Positions 35,406 to 44,964 are shown, counted from the first letter of the stretch. The stretch: DNA of 64,000 nucleotides from Bacillota bacterium (GCA_023426245.1 JAFABB010000040.1:62001-126000), one strand, 5' to 3'. Notes: a model not told the origin generated them from the sequence alone. Made by a program: numbers and translations.

Positions 35406-36518
35406 CTATCGAGGCGGTAGCTTTATAAAGTTTTCAAGCCGCCTGTTTTTGATTACTTCAGGATGAAAGATTGAAGCTAAATCCAATAAAATTTGATCAT
35501 TTTGGTCCACTCTTTGATTATACCATGGCTGCATCGACCAGACGCGGCCCCGGCGAACCGCATTCAGGTCTGCTAAAATGGGAGCCTGGCTCACCATTGC
35601 TTGAATGGAGGGAACCATGGGAGCATAAGCGCTATTCACCAAAATGTCCGCGTTTTTGCTTTGCGCATAAAAGGTTTCGATATTGAGGGCCGTTTTACCC
35701 CTTGCCAATTGTTTAAAGAGATAATCTCCGCCGGCTAAGTTGATCATTTTTGCAACGTACGAATCACCCGCCGCAACATAAACTTTCCCATTATAAATCA
35801 TGCCCCAGGCAATTTTAGGCCTTTTTCTTTCCTGTAACTTTCGGGCCGTATCAAGGATTGTTCTTTCGCTCCGCTTAAAATATTTTTCAGCCGCCGGCCC
35901 TTGATCATAAAAAGCAGCGACGAATTTAAGCCATTCCAACTGCCCCAAAGGATCGGTTTCCAAATATTCATTATCAACAGCATAGGGAATTTTCAACTCG
36001 GATAGTTTTTTCATCAACTTAAATTGGCCATTGGGACCGCCATAGGTAAAAACGATTTCCGGTTCTAATGCTTGAATCATCTCAAAGTCCGGTTCATAAC
36101 CATCTCCGACATATTGGATCGACCCATTTTGCAACCCTTTGCGAATTTCCGGGATATACCATTCCCTCGACGGGCTGGTGACCCCAACCACACTGGCCCA
36201 TATTTTCCGATTACGAAAAGGCCTCAATAAACAAACCTGGGTCATCGAAGCAAACAAGGCCCTTCGAACCGGGATGCGAATAACCTGGAGATTGCGAAAG
36301 CCCTTGGGAGGGTTCATGCCATGGGGGACCAGCAACAATTGCTTCCCTTGCCCATCGGTTATTTTCCGGCAACGATTGCCAACTTCTTCAATTTTAAAAT
36401 GCCGGGTATAGCGTAAGCCGGGCAACGTCATAGGAGCGGGCAGAACCTGGGCCTGACCAAATACTCCCACCATACAGACCAGCGTCAAAGAAATCAAGAT
36501 TTTTCGCTGTAGTTTCAA
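35406..36518 (-). CDS. btuF: Periplasmic corrinoid-binding protein (BtuF/FecB family)
   Basis: The 370-residue protein has a signal peptide (KILISLTLVCMVGVFGQA) and a two-lobed type III binding fold with VVGVTSPSREWYIP, IQALEPEIVFTYGGPNG, YNGKVYVAAGDSYVAKMINLAGGDYLF and ADILVNSAYAP. There is no lipobox cysteine, so it should float free in the periplasm as expected of a diderm cell, unlike the lipoproteins of monoderm Firmicutes. GAGGTGG before a TTG at 36518 sets the start; longer in-frame versions lack such a site. It lies 150 bases after exbD and before btuC. Confidence 0.85.
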   Translation of the reverse strand: MKLQRKILISLTLVCMVGVFGQAQVLPAPMTLPGLRYTRHFKIEEVGNRCRKITDGQGKQLLLVPHGMNPPKGFRNLQVIRIPVRRALFASMTQVCLLRPFRNRKIWASVVGVTSPSREWYIPEIRKGLQNGSIQYVGDGYEPDFEMIQALEPEIVFTYGGPNGQFKLMKKLSELKIPYAVDNEYLETDPLGQLEWLKFVAAFYDQGPAAEKYFKRSERTILDTARKLQERKRPKIAWGMIYNGKVYVAAGDSYVAKMINLAGGDYLFKQLARGKTALNIETFYAQSKNADILVNSAYAPMVPSIQAMVSQAPILADLNAVRRGRVWSMQPWYNQRVDQNDQILLDLASIFHPEVIKNRRLENFIKLPPR

Positions 36519-36667
36519 AGTCTTTCCACCTCTTAAATCAGCATCGCAGGTCCGCTTCATAACGGGGAGGGCAAGGCTCAGGTTGCTCTTGCCGCACGCA
36601 GCCATCCTGAATTTTCATTCTCTGATCCCCACTTTTGTGGTCTACTTTCGTTTGCCGCGAACGGGGA

Positions 36668-37078
36668 CTACTTTCTGACTTCCAAAGCAATCTTCGTCAG
36701 TTTGCACCCTGCCGCCAAATCCAATAAATCAACCACCCAGGAATAACGGCAATCTTTGTCGGCCTTGATAGTAAAGACAGTATCCCCGGGCTGTTTTTGA
36801 AACAACTCTTTTAATTGAAACCGATTCAGAGACTCTCCCCGATAAAATATTTGGTGTTTTTTATTCAACTCCACCACCAACCGCCTGTCAGCCTTGTCCT
36901 CGATTCCGGAATGCCGGACTTGTGGCAAATTGATGCCAATATTCCGCTGGGATTGATCCGCCACAAATGTTGAAGCCAGCATAAAAAAAGCCACCAAGGT
37001 AATTAAAACATCGATCAGGTTCAATATTTCCAGACGGGGTTCCGGAAGTGGCTTTAAATGAATCGGAACTTTTTTCAT
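36668..37078 (-). CDS. exbD: ExbD/TolR-family biopolymer transport protein
   Basis: The 136-residue protein has a short cytoplasmic start, one membrane helix with the functional aspartate (EILNLIDVLITLVAFFMLASTF), and a periplasmic domain with VVELNKKHQIFYRGE and VFTIKADKDCRYSWVVDLLDLAAGC. With ExbB it forms the proton-driven motor that energises TonB. Its ATG overlaps the exbB stop. Confidence 0.9.
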   Translation of the reverse strand: MKKVPIHLKPLPEPRLEILNLIDVLITLVAFFMLASTFVADQSQRNIGINLPQVRHSGIEDKADRRLVVELNKKHQIFYRGESLNRFQLKELFQKQPGDTVFTIKADKDCRYSWVVDLLDLAAGCKLTKIALEVRK

Positions 37079-37533
37079 GGCTCTTTTCCTTCCAAGTTGC
37101 CATCTTGAAGGGAGTTGTTATAATCCAATACATAACCATCGAGACGGGTATTAAAATAATTATAAAATATAGTCGCAATCACCGTAATAATCAAACCGGC
37201 AGCCGTCGTTAGCAATGCTTCACTAATTCCGAGGCTCAATATCTTGGGATCAAAAGTGGTGGCAGCCGTGATTCCCAGCAAGTGAAAGCATTTCATCAAG
37301 CCAACCACCGTACCGATTAAACCAAGCATTGGTGCAATGACGATAACAGTATAGAGGATCATCAAACGAGCGCGTAGCTTTTTAATGACCTCCTGCGGGT
37401 TATCATGGTTTATCAAAGGCTTTTTCATGGTTTGCGAAAAAACAGTTAGCCGCTCCAAAATTACCGCCACCATGATAATGGAACAAAGCAGTAACGGCAA
37501 CATGAAAAAACCGCCTTTTTGCAATAAATTCAT
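37075..37533 (-). CDS. exbB: ExbB/MotA/TolQ-family proton channel protein
   Basis: The 152-residue protein starts with a membrane helix (GGFFMLPLLLCSIIMVAVILERL) and continues with the conserved LGLIGTVVGLMKCF and SEALLTTAAGLIITVIATIFYNYFN pair of helices. GGAGG nine bases before the ATG at 37533 fixes the start, so exbB begins just inside the end of tonB. Together with exbD it powers TonB. Confidence 0.92.
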   Translation of the reverse strand: MNLLQKGGFFMLPLLLCSIIMVAVILERLTVFSQTMKKPLINHDNPQEVIKKLRARLMILYTVIVIAPMLGLIGTVVGLMKCFHLLGITAATTFDPKILSLGISEALLTTAAGLIITVIATIFYNYFNTRLDGYVLDYNNSLQDGNLEGKEP

Positions 37534-37534
37534 T

Positions 37535-38302
37535 TTAATTATCCTCCAGCTTAAAAGGGATTGTAATTCGCAAGGTCCAATCAATAGGGACTCCATCTTT
37601 GACAACGGGTTGATAACGCCATTTCTTTACCATCCGGATGGCAGTATCATCTAATATTTTATATCCGGACGATTGAAGCAGTTTTATGGATTCAATGCGT
37701 CCATTCTTGTTCAATAAGGCCTCCAACTTTACTGTGCCTTCCCAGCCTTTACTCCGGGCTTCCAGGGGATAAGATCGCGGCTGGTCAATGGCAAGCGGTG
37801 TTATTTTGTCTCCTCCTTGCTTTCCTTCTCCCGCAGTCCCCTTGCCAAAATCATTCCCACCCAATCCCATATTTTCACCAGGAGATAGGCTTCTGCTGGA
37901 ATTGGTTCCCGTCATGGAAGTACTTGGGATATCTAGGCCGCTTTGATCGGTTTTCCCTTCCCCACTGCCATAATAGGCAGTGGCGTCCCTAGCCCCGCTT
38001 TCCGGACTATCAGCAACCCCATCCTTCGGTTGAGGATGCCCAAGCTGATGAAGTCTGGCTTGCAAAGTCTTGGCGCCATCGGATGCCTTCTTAAGATGAG
38101 ATACACTCATTGATTTCGTTCTCGCTGCAAGTTGGGTTTCACCAAAGCTCTCTACCGTTCCTGCCGCCTCATAGACATTGGCAGCCATCAACTGAAATAC
38201 GGCCGGCCTCGGCTGCATCGGTGGATGGGGCGAGTCGATCCTCGCTCCGATAATCAATAGCATATGAAATACGATTGATGTCATCAAACATTTTTTAAAC
38301 AT
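37535..38302 (-). CDS. tonB: TonB energy transducer
   Basis: The 255-residue protein has an N-terminal helix (MTSIVFHMLLIIGARI), a long low-complexity spacer rich in glycine, serine and charged residues (SGARDATAYYGSGEG, GLGGNDFGKGTAGEG) that can span the periplasm, and the C-terminal TonB fold SYPLEARSKGWEGTVKLEALLN, then SSGYKILDDTAIRMVKKWRYQP. It touches the TonB box of the outer-membrane receptor and transmits force from ExbBD. It starts ten bases after the receptor gene, so this TonB is probably dedicated to B12 uptake. Confidence 0.9.
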   Translation of the reverse strand: MFKKCLMTSIVFHMLLIIGARIDSPHPPMQPRPAVFQLMAANVYEAAGTVESFGETQLAARTKSMSVSHLKKASDGAKTLQARLHQLGHPQPKDGVADSPESGARDATAYYGSGEGKTDQSGLDIPSTSMTGTNSSRSLSPGENMGLGGNDFGKGTAGEGKQGGDKITPLAIDQPRSYPLEARSKGWEGTVKLEALLNKNGRIESIKLLQSSGYKILDDTAIRMVKKWRYQPVVKDGVPIDWTLRITIPFKLEDN

Positions 38303-38311
38303 CCATACCGC

Positions 38312-40114
38312 CTAAAAAGTATACTTTGTGCTTAAAGTATAACTCCGTCCGGGCATAGGGTAATCCTTATTCACTTCATAATATTGGTCAGCTGCGTTAT
38401 TGATCACAAAAGCAAAACTTAAATTTCTATTCACCAGATATTTGACATTCAAGTTGAGCACATCATAATCGGGCAAATCATTGCTGCGATCTTTGACAAA
38501 ATTCCAATTCAGCCCATATTGCAATACATGATAATTTAATTTTAAACCCAGATCCAATTGTTGCTTGCCCAATGTATTTAAATCTACATCATATTCACCG
38601 CTAGTTGAGTTGTAACCTTCCTTATCAATCCAGTTATAGCCGAATGTAGTTGAAAGCGGGCCAATCCAAGTCTTTTCCCACTTTAAAGTGATTCCCATGC
38701 TGCGCACTTTATTAACGTTTATGGGTGACCAAATCCCTGTGTCATCATCTGATTCCCAGATAATTCCGTCTTTCAAATTGCTTAGAAACATGTCAATTAC
38801 AGCAGTTTGATGATCTGATTTCCATTCTCCGATCAGATCATAGCGCTCTCCGGTTTCTGCTTTTAAATTAGGATTGCTTTGACTATAAGCATCGTTGTAA
38901 TACAAATCGTTAACGGTAGGGGCTTTAAATGTTTTGCCATATCCTACCTTGATACTGAATCGGTCCAAGAACGTACTCACCAAACTTATTCTTGGCGAAA
39001 TCGGTGAAGAAAAGGCAGAATTCTGATCCCAGCGCACTCCTGAAACCAGAGTCAGAAAGTCAATTAAACTCCAACTGTCTTGAACAAAGAGCGCTTCATT
39101 ATTTTGGGTATGTACTCCACTATCTGTACTATTGAAATGATCTTGTTTCATTGTGAAACCACTGATTATTTCATGACTTCCAAGTTGATAAAATCCCGCC
39201 ATATCTACACCGGTTTTAGTTGTTTGATGCTCAGCATAAGAAGATCCATATGGATTACTGTCATATTGATAATTCAAATACTGCCCATATACTTTATATT
39301 CCCAACTACCGCCCCAAAACTTGTTTCTACCGCTCAGATCGATTTGACTTCTTTTTTCTGACTGGCGATCCTCACTTGGAGCGCTTAACGAACCTGGAAA
39401 ATGTCCATGGGCGCTTAACACTTGCCAGTTCAATTTGAGATATTCATCCTCCAATTCAAAGAAATCATACTGACCCAATACATAGTTATCGTAATTTTCG
39501 CTATACTCCCGGTAGCCATTGGTTGTACTTCCTCCGATGGCCAACCCCCAATTCAACCGTTGCACCAAGAGATCCGTACTTTGGGTTCTAAAACTACCGC
39601 TACTTTGATTAATTTGGTTCATTGGTTCTCCCGTTAAGTCTGTGATGATGTTAACTACGCCCCCCATAGCGTTTGAACCATATAAAACGGATAATGGACC
39701 ATGGGCCACTTCAATACGCTGAATACCTGCAGTCGGGAAATATCTCAAATCCACAGAGTCGCTACATCCAGTATTTGCAGGTATCCCATTCATTAGAACC
39801 AAAGTTCGACTAGCATCGCTTCCGTCCAATTGAATACTTGCTACTCCCGATTTTCCGCCATAAGAAGAAATTTTTTCTCCGGCATCTTCTAAAGCTTCCG
39901 CAACGGTAGTCGCCCCTGACGCTTCAATCTCTTCCTTGGTGATTACTTCCGTTTTCCCCGGCGCCTTCGCCTCCGGCTGAGCCGTCCTTGAAGCGGTTAC
40001 CACCACTTCTTCCTCGGAAACATTATTATCGGAATCATCCGCCCAAATTACGGATGAAAAAAGTAGCATTCCTATTATTGAAACAATCGTTAAGCAAATT
40101 CTATGCTTCTTCAC
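38312..40114 (-). CDS. btuB: TonB-dependent outer-membrane receptor, BtuB-like
   Basis: The 600-residue protein has a signal peptide (ending VIWAD), a TonB box EEVVVTASR, a plug domain (GKTEVITKEEIEASGATTVAEALEDA; VEVAHGPLSVLYGSNAMGGVVNI-type motif) and a 22-strand barrel ending in an aromatic residue (TLSTKYTF). AAGGAG before a GTG at 40114 sets the start; earlier in-frame codons lack a site and would spoil the signal peptide. The cobalamin riboswitch and terminator upstream mark corrinoid as the cargo. It leads the uptake operon through btuD. Confidence 0.93.
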   Translation of the reverse strand: MKKHRICLTIVSIIGMLLFSSVIWADDSDNNVSEEEVVVTASRTAQPEAKAPGKTEVITKEEIEASGATTVAEALEDAGEKISSYGGKSGVASIQLDGSDASRTLVLMNGIPANTGCSDSVDLRYFPTAGIQRIEVAHGPLSVLYGSNAMGGVVNIITDLTGEPMNQINQSSGSFRTQSTDLLVQRLNWGLAIGGSTTNGYREYSENYDNYVLGQYDFFELEDEYLKLNWQVLSAHGHFPGSLSAPSEDRQSEKRSQIDLSGRNKFWGGSWEYKVYGQYLNYQYDSNPYGSSYAEHQTTKTGVDMAGFYQLGSHEIISGFTMKQDHFNSTDSGVHTQNNEALFVQDSWSLIDFLTLVSGVRWDQNSAFSSPISPRISLVSTFLDRFSIKVGYGKTFKAPTVNDLYYNDAYSQSNPNLKAETGERYDLIGEWKSDHQTAVIDMFLSNLKDGIIWESDDDTGIWSPINVNKVRSMGITLKWEKTWIGPLSTTFGYNWIDKEGYNSTSGEYDVDLNTLGKQQLDLGLKLNYHVLQYGLNWNFVKDRSNDLPDYDVLNLNVKYLVNRNLSFAFVINNAADQYYEVNKDYPMPGRSYTLSTKYTF

Positions 40115-40353
40115 AAATATAGCTCCTTCCATTTGCAGCGCGCTTGCATTCTCCCAATTTGAACCTTTCCACCGGGGCAAAACTCGAAGTTCTTGTTTTA
40201 ATGTTTTATATACCCAAACGTCCCGAGAAACGACCGGTTTCCTGACCTCCGGGGAAGTTCCCCGAATAATCCGGTCCCTTCGATTGAACGGGAAAACTAT
40301 ATCCGGTCTGCCCATAACGAAACCAATCATCTGAAATTGTTTGATCCGGCCAA

Positions 40354-40396
40354 TAAAAAAGTCTTATCCCCATGTAAATGGGAAAAGACTTTAATG
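40354..40396 (-). terminator. Riboswitch-controlled terminator of the B12 uptake operon
   Basis: On the minus strand AAAGTCTTTTCCCAT pairs with ATGGGGATAAGACTTT and a T-run follows. It lies between the aptamer and the btuB start, so cobalamin binding would favour premature termination. Confidence 0.8.
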
Positions 40397-40440
40397 GTAA
40401 CACCATGAACCCACTCCCATCTCTCGTAGGCTGGACGGAT

Positions 40441-40618
40441 ACTCCAAGGCAGGTCTCCTGACTCAGGTTCATCGTTTCTTACCGTCTTCCCGGATTTCCC
40501 AGTGACTAAACCCATTATTCAGCGAATGATGGGTTTTAAGAAACTCCCCAATTACAGTGGCGGGACCGTACAGGATTTTAACCTGTTTCCCTGTTAGGCT
40601 ATAAAAATAGCACCCTGG
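40441..40618 (-). promoter_or_regulatory. Cobalamin riboswitch for the btuB-tonB-exbBD-btuFCD operon
   Basis: Read on the minus strand: CCAGGGTGC (P1), AACAGGGAAACAGGTTAAAATCC with ACGGTCCCGCCACTGTAA, a variable arm, GTCACTGGGAAATCC and TGAGTCAGGAGACCTGCC, closed by CCTTGG. All invariant blocks of the adenosylcobalamin aptamer are present. Confidence 0.95.
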
Positions 40619-40842
40619 ATTCAATCTGGACACCATTATATACCAATCGGCCCTAATTTACAAATGCTTCGCTATGGAGTCCCCGGCGGCTTTGAAATAT
40701 ACCTTCCCAAGCAGAAGCGATCTTCTTGATTAAAATGAAGGTTTCAACATTAAAATACTTCAGGTATACTTATGTCATGACAAATCCCGATACTCCCGAT
40801 CATCCTTTTAACTTTAGCTTAACTTGAAATGGAGGTTTTTCC

Positions 40843-41586
40843 ATGGCTCACCAGGTCGCCACGGCGCTTATAACCGGCGCCTCCCGGGGCATCGGCAAAG
40901 CAACCGCCGAATTATTTGGATCCCGGGGCTATAATGTTTTACTGAATTATAACCGCTCGGAGGCAGCCGCCCTCGATCTTTTAGAAAACCTGCAAAAAAA
41001 GGGGATATCTGCGGCGGTTTTCCGGGCCGATGTGGCTAAAAAACCCGAAGTCCAGGCAATGACTGAATTTTGCACCGGGAAATTCGGCGGCATTGATATC
41101 TTAATCAACAATGCCGCCATTGCCGCCTCGAAGTTGTTTATCGATATTACCGAAGCCGAATGGGATGAAATGATCAATGTCAATTTAAAAGGAGTATTTA
41201 ACTGCTCGCAAGCGGCATTAAAATTCATGATTCCCCAAAAAAAGGGAAAGATTATTAATATCGCTTCCATATGGGGCTTAGTTGGGGCCTCCTGTGAAGT
41301 TCATTATTCGGCAGCCAAAGCCGGGGTTATTGGACTTACCAAAGCTTTGGCCAAAGAACTTGGCCCTTCAAATATCCAGGTCAATTGTATTGCACCCGGC
41401 GTTATTCAAACCGAGATGTTGGATTCGTTTCAGGAAGAAGATCTGGCAGAGTTAAGGTCCGCCACCCCCTTGCAACGTTTAGGCAAACCCCGGGACATCG
41501 CGGCTGCAGCTTATTTCTTAGCCTCCGAAGAGGCTGATTTCATCACGGGCCAGGTATTAAGCCCCAATGGAGGATTCGTGATCTAA
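40843..41586 (+). CDS. Short-chain dehydrogenase/reductase, FabG-like 3-oxoacyl-ACP reductase
   Basis: The 247-residue protein has the classical SDR layout: cofactor loop TGASRGIGKA at residues 10-19, NNAAIA, the catalytic serine region IASIWGLVGA, YSAAK (tyrosine and lysine) and IAPGVIQTEML. It is closest in style to FabG, which reduces 3-oxoacyl-ACP with NADPH in fatty acid synthesis, but many SDRs share this pattern and the gene is not in a fab cluster. GGAGG lies about nine bases before the ATG. It stands alone between the B12 island and the YitT gene. Confidence 0.85.
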   Translation: MAHQVATALITGASRGIGKATAELFGSRGYNVLLNYNRSEAAALDLLENLQKKGISAAVFRADVAKKPEVQAMTEFCTGKFGGIDILINNAAIAASKLFIDITEAEWDEMINVNLKGVFNCSQAALKFMIPQKKGKIINIASIWGLVGASCEVHYSAAKAGVIGLTKALAKELGPSNIQVNCIAPGVIQTEMLDSFQEEDLAELRSATPLQRLGKPRDIAAAAYFLASEEADFITGQVLSPNGGFVI

Positions 41587-41694
41587 ATCAAATTTTGATC
41601 GATTGAGTATCCGAGCTAGTTCAAGTTGACTTAAATATTCGAGCTATGATAATATTTTTTTACCGATAATAAATCGCGATAAAGGATAGGTTTC

Positions 41695-42567
41695 ATGTTT
41701 AAACTAACTTTCCCAGAATTGACTTATGAAAAAAGCAGGGAATTTCTGCTCATTAATTTAGGCTTAGCTCTTGTAGCGGCTGGAATTCATTTTTTCAAAA
41801 TTCCCAATCATTTCGCCACCGGGGGCGTAAGTGGTATCGCCATTGTGACTCAGCATTTTTTCCCGAATATCAATGTCGGTCCAATCATGCTGATCATCAA
41901 TATTTTGTTTTTAGTCGCCGGTTATGCAATGATTGGACGGAATTTCGGTTCTAAAACCGTATATTCCAGTCTGATGCTTTCCGCCATGGTCTGGTTTCTG
42001 GATAAAATATTCCCGATGAATATGCCTTTTACCAAGGATACCATGCTGGAGTTAATCCTGGCGATCCTTTTGCCGGCAGTGGGTTCGGCAATTACCTTCA
42101 ACCAAAACGCTTCCACCGGAGGAACCGATATCGTCGCCAAAGTCCTCAACAAACTTACCGACATTGATATTGGCAAGGCCTTATTAATCGCTGATTTTGT
42201 AATCACAATATTGGCCGGTTTTGTTTATGGGATCCGCATCGGAATGTATTCTTTTTTAGGATTGATTTTTAAAGCATTCCTTATCGATTCGGTGATCGAA
42301 AATTTAAACCTCCGTAAACAATTGGTCATCATCAGCAGTAAACCGGATTTAATTCAAAATTATATCCTGAATGTCCTGCACCGGGGAGCTACGGTTCATA
42401 TTGCCCACGGCGCTTTCACCGATCACGAGGAACACGTGATTACCACTGTAGTAACAAGGGCCCAGGCTGTTAGCTTGCGGAAATATATCCGGGAAATTGA
42501 CCCGGGGTCATTTATTACGATTACCAATACTTCGGAAATCATCGGAAAAGGGTTTCGCAGTATTTAA
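41695..42567 (+). CDS. YitT-family membrane protein (DUF161 + DUF2179)
   Basis: The 290-residue protein has five to six helices in the first 200 residues, with HFFKIPNHFATGGVSGIAIVTQHFF and NASTGGTDIVAKVLNK, the repeated GG-x-(S/D)-G-type loops of the family, and a soluble C-terminal DUF2179 domain (LNVLHRGATVHIAHGAFTDHEEHVITTVVTRAQ) that resembles a ligand-binding regulatory fold. The family is common in Firmicutes, and its transport substrate is unsettled. AAGGATAGG precedes the ATG. It is probably monocistronic. Confidence 0.88.
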   Translation: MFKLTFPELTYEKSREFLLINLGLALVAAGIHFFKIPNHFATGGVSGIAIVTQHFFPNINVGPIMLIINILFLVAGYAMIGRNFGSKTVYSSLMLSAMVWFLDKIFPMNMPFTKDTMLELILAILLPAVGSAITFNQNASTGGTDIVAKVLNKLTDIDIGKALLIADFVITILAGFVYGIRIGMYSFLGLIFKAFLIDSVIENLNLRKQLVIISSKPDLIQNYILNVLHRGATVHIAHGAFTDHEEHVITTVVTRAQAVSLRKYIREIDPGSFITITNTSEIIGKGFRSI

Positions 42568-42673
42568 ACCTTCATCAGAAAGGGCGCCTCGAAATGCATG
42601 CCCTTAGGCTTTCCCTGCTTAGCAGTTTTTTCAGAAATCCCAACCGGATTCAGGCAGGAAAAATACCGTATCC

Positions 42674-42813
42674 TACTTAGAAAATACTTTAAACCCAGAT
42701 TCTTCGGCTCGTTTTGCGAGCCGCCGTCGAACAGCCAGCCTGGCGGTATTTTCGCGCGCATTGATGCGCGACTTCGTTGCCATCGGCTAGCCAGCTAGCC
42801 GCGCAAAGCCAGG
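42674..42813. other. Structured multi-hairpin intergenic element A
   Basis: Between convergent genes three perfect 7-bp hairpins follow one another: CGGCTCG/CGAGCCG at 42705-42723, CGCGCAT/ATGCGCG at 42755-42770 and CGGCTAG/CTAGCCG at 42784-42801. CCTGGC at 42739 pairs with GCCAGG at 42808 and encloses the last two. The block is GC-rich. Its first 32 bases also match 16961-16993. Confidence 0.6.
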
Positions 42814-42825
42814 GTGGATGACTTC

Positions 42826-44637
42826 TTAGTGAAAGCCTAACGTTAACCCCAAATGGTATACCCCAAAAGCAACCAACCAGGCGATGGAGATGGTGAATAC
42901 CGGTTGCAGAATGGCATATTTCCAACCCCCGCTTTCTTGACGGATGGTGGCAATTGCCGCCATACAAGGAATGTATAACGATACAAAGAACAAAAAACTA
43001 AGTGCGCCCAGGGGTGTGATAAACTTGGGAAGCGCCTCGGCTAAAGTGGTAGCCCCGACTCCATACAGGGTACCCAAAGTTCCGATAATAACTTCTTTCG
43101 CTATCACCCCAAAGATTAACGCCACGGCAAAGGTCCAATCGCCAAATCCCAAAGGTTTGAAAAACGGACTGATAAAATGACCGATTTTACCAAGTAAACT
43201 GGCTTCCGAACCGTAAACGACCCCTGGGGGTAAGCTGGCGAGTGTCCAGATGACGAGTACCGAAGCTATAATGATGGTTCCAGCCTTTTTAATAAATTCT
43301 TTGGTGTGATACCAAGCATGTTTAACCACATTGGCAATGGTCGGCATTCGATAGGGAGGCAACTCTATAATTAAAGCCTGTTGTCCCTGACTCCGAATCA
43401 AACGGGATAAAACAAAGCTGGCCCCGAAGGAAATCAATATGCCGAATAAATAAAGCATGATTACGACCAGACTGGCTTTTCGGGAAAAAAAGACGCCGGT
43501 AAAGAGGAGATAAACCGGTAAACGCGCTCCGCAAGACATGAAAGAATTCGTAAAAATGGCGATCATTCTTTCACGGCGATCCTTTATGGTCCGGGTCGCC
43601 ATAATAGCCGGAACATTACAACCAAACCCCAGAATCATCGGGATAAAAGTCCGGCCCGATACCCCCAATTTTTGAAAAAGCGGATCCACGAGAACCACTG
43701 TTCTTCCCAAATAACCGCTATCCTCCAATAAAGCAATCAATAGAAAAAGAATGAAAATGAGAGGTGCAAAAGCCAGTACCGAACCCACGCCGCCAATAAT
43801 ACCCTCCGAAAGTAAAGAATTAAGCAAACCGGGCATTTTGATCAGGCCGACGAGTTTGCCCAGATAACCGAAAAAATCATGAATCATATTGACCAATGGT
43901 CCGGATAGTGTAAAAGTAGCTTCAAACATCAACAGTATAGCCACCAAAAAGATAGGAAAAGCAGTATACTTATTCAATAATATCCCATCTATTTTTTCCG
44001 TTCTCCGATTGGTCTTTTCCGTTGAATAAAAGGGCGCCAGTTTCTCCTTAAAAAAAGCCACCGAGTCATCGTGATGAATTTGATAATCTCCCTTCAATAA
44101 TAACGGAAGATAATCCGGAACTCCAAATTCCTCTTGGGCTACTGTCAAAACTGTTCTTAATAATTCATCGGTATTTTCGCCTTTATTAGCCTCGATCTGT
44201 ACCACCGGAATCTGCAGCACTTTTTGGATCCCGGGAACATCGACAGTGATTCCCCGCCTCTTTGCTTCTTTGTTGAAATTAAAGGCCAGCACGATCTTTT
44301 TCCCCAAGGCCAATAACTCCATCGTCATCAGTAAATTACGCTCCAAAGCGTTGACATCAACGGTTTGAATAATGACATCCGGATCAGTGGACATTAAATA
44401 ATCATGCGATACCTTTTCTTCCTCACTGTAGGGAGCAATGCTGTAAGTACCCGGTAAATCGACAATATTGATCAACCGATCATTGAAACAAAACTTTCCC
44501 TCTTTTTTTTCAACGGTTTTACCGGGCCAATTCCCTACATGCAAACTCATTCCGGTTAAAGCATTGAGCAATGAAGTCTTTCCCGTATTGGGATTTCCGA
44601 TTAGCACCACATGAATGGGCTTCTCCACATCATTCAT
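42826..44637 (-). CDS. feoB: Ferrous iron transport protein B
   Basis: FeoB imports Fe(II) across the inner membrane with a G-protein domain. The 603-residue protein has G1 GNPNTGKT at 14-21, a DLPGTYS G3 motif, and a NFNKE-like G4 region, then a transmembrane core with two Gate motifs (SGRTFIPMILGFGCNVPAIMATRTIKDRRERM and VSLYIPCMAAIATIRQE). It is shorter than E. coli FeoB (773 residues), which is common in Firmicutes. GTGGAGG upstream of the ATG at 44637 sets the start, overlapping feoA. Fur boxes upstream suggest induction by iron limitation. Confidence 0.95.
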   Translation of the reverse strand: MNDVEKPIHVVLIGNPNTGKTSLLNALTGMSLHVGNWPGKTVEKKEGKFCFNDRLINIVDLPGTYSIAPYSEEEKVSHDYLMSTDPDVIIQTVDVNALERNLLMTMELLALGKKIVLAFNFNKEAKRRGITVDVPGIQKVLQIPVVQIEANKGENTDELLRTVLTVAQEEFGVPDYLPLLLKGDYQIHHDDSVAFFKEKLAPFYSTEKTNRRTEKIDGILLNKYTAFPIFLVAILLMFEATFTLSGPLVNMIHDFFGYLGKLVGLIKMPGLLNSLLSEGIIGGVGSVLAFAPLIFILFLLIALLEDSGYLGRTVVLVDPLFQKLGVSGRTFIPMILGFGCNVPAIMATRTIKDRRERMIAIFTNSFMSCGARLPVYLLFTGVFFSRKASLVVIMLYLFGILISFGASFVLSRLIRSQGQQALIIELPPYRMPTIANVVKHAWYHTKEFIKKAGTIIIASVLVIWTLASLPPGVVYGSEASLLGKIGHFISPFFKPLGFGDWTFAVALIFGVIAKEVIIGTLGTLYGVGATTLAEALPKFITPLGALSFLFFVSLYIPCMAAIATIRQESGGWKYAILQPVFTISIAWLVAFGVYHLGLTLGFH

Positions 44638-44866
44638 TAGGGACCTCCACCTGAATTTGCCGTGAAATATCATTACGCAAGGCTACCAACGTGTTGAGAC
44701 AACGAAATATTTTCGGACTTCCCAGCGGGGATTTGCGAACGGCTTCAATCTCAACACCTTTTATTAAGCCTAAACTCTCCAGTCGTTCTTTCGTCACATG
44801 ATCGGTTTGAATGGCTTGTATGGTCCCCTTTTTGCCAATGGTGATTTGATCAAGACACTTTACCAT
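44630..44866 (-). CDS. feoA: Ferrous iron transport protein A
   Basis: The 78-residue SH3-like cytoplasmic protein helps FeoB. VKERLESLGLIKGVEIEAVRKSPLG is the conserved core. It overlaps feoB by a few bases, and a Fur-box-like site lies about 100 bases upstream. Confidence 0.9.
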   Translation of the reverse strand: MVKCLDQITIGKKGTIQAIQTDHVTKERLESLGLIKGVEIEAVRKSPLGSPKIFRCLNTLVALRNDISRQIQVEVPNE

Positions 44867-44964
44867 GGTACTCCTCCTTCATATTGGTGATGGTCAAAAC
44901 TACGGGAATTCAAACCCTTGTCTACAGCTAAATAGGTTACCTTCCATTTCGAATCCCGGTAGTT

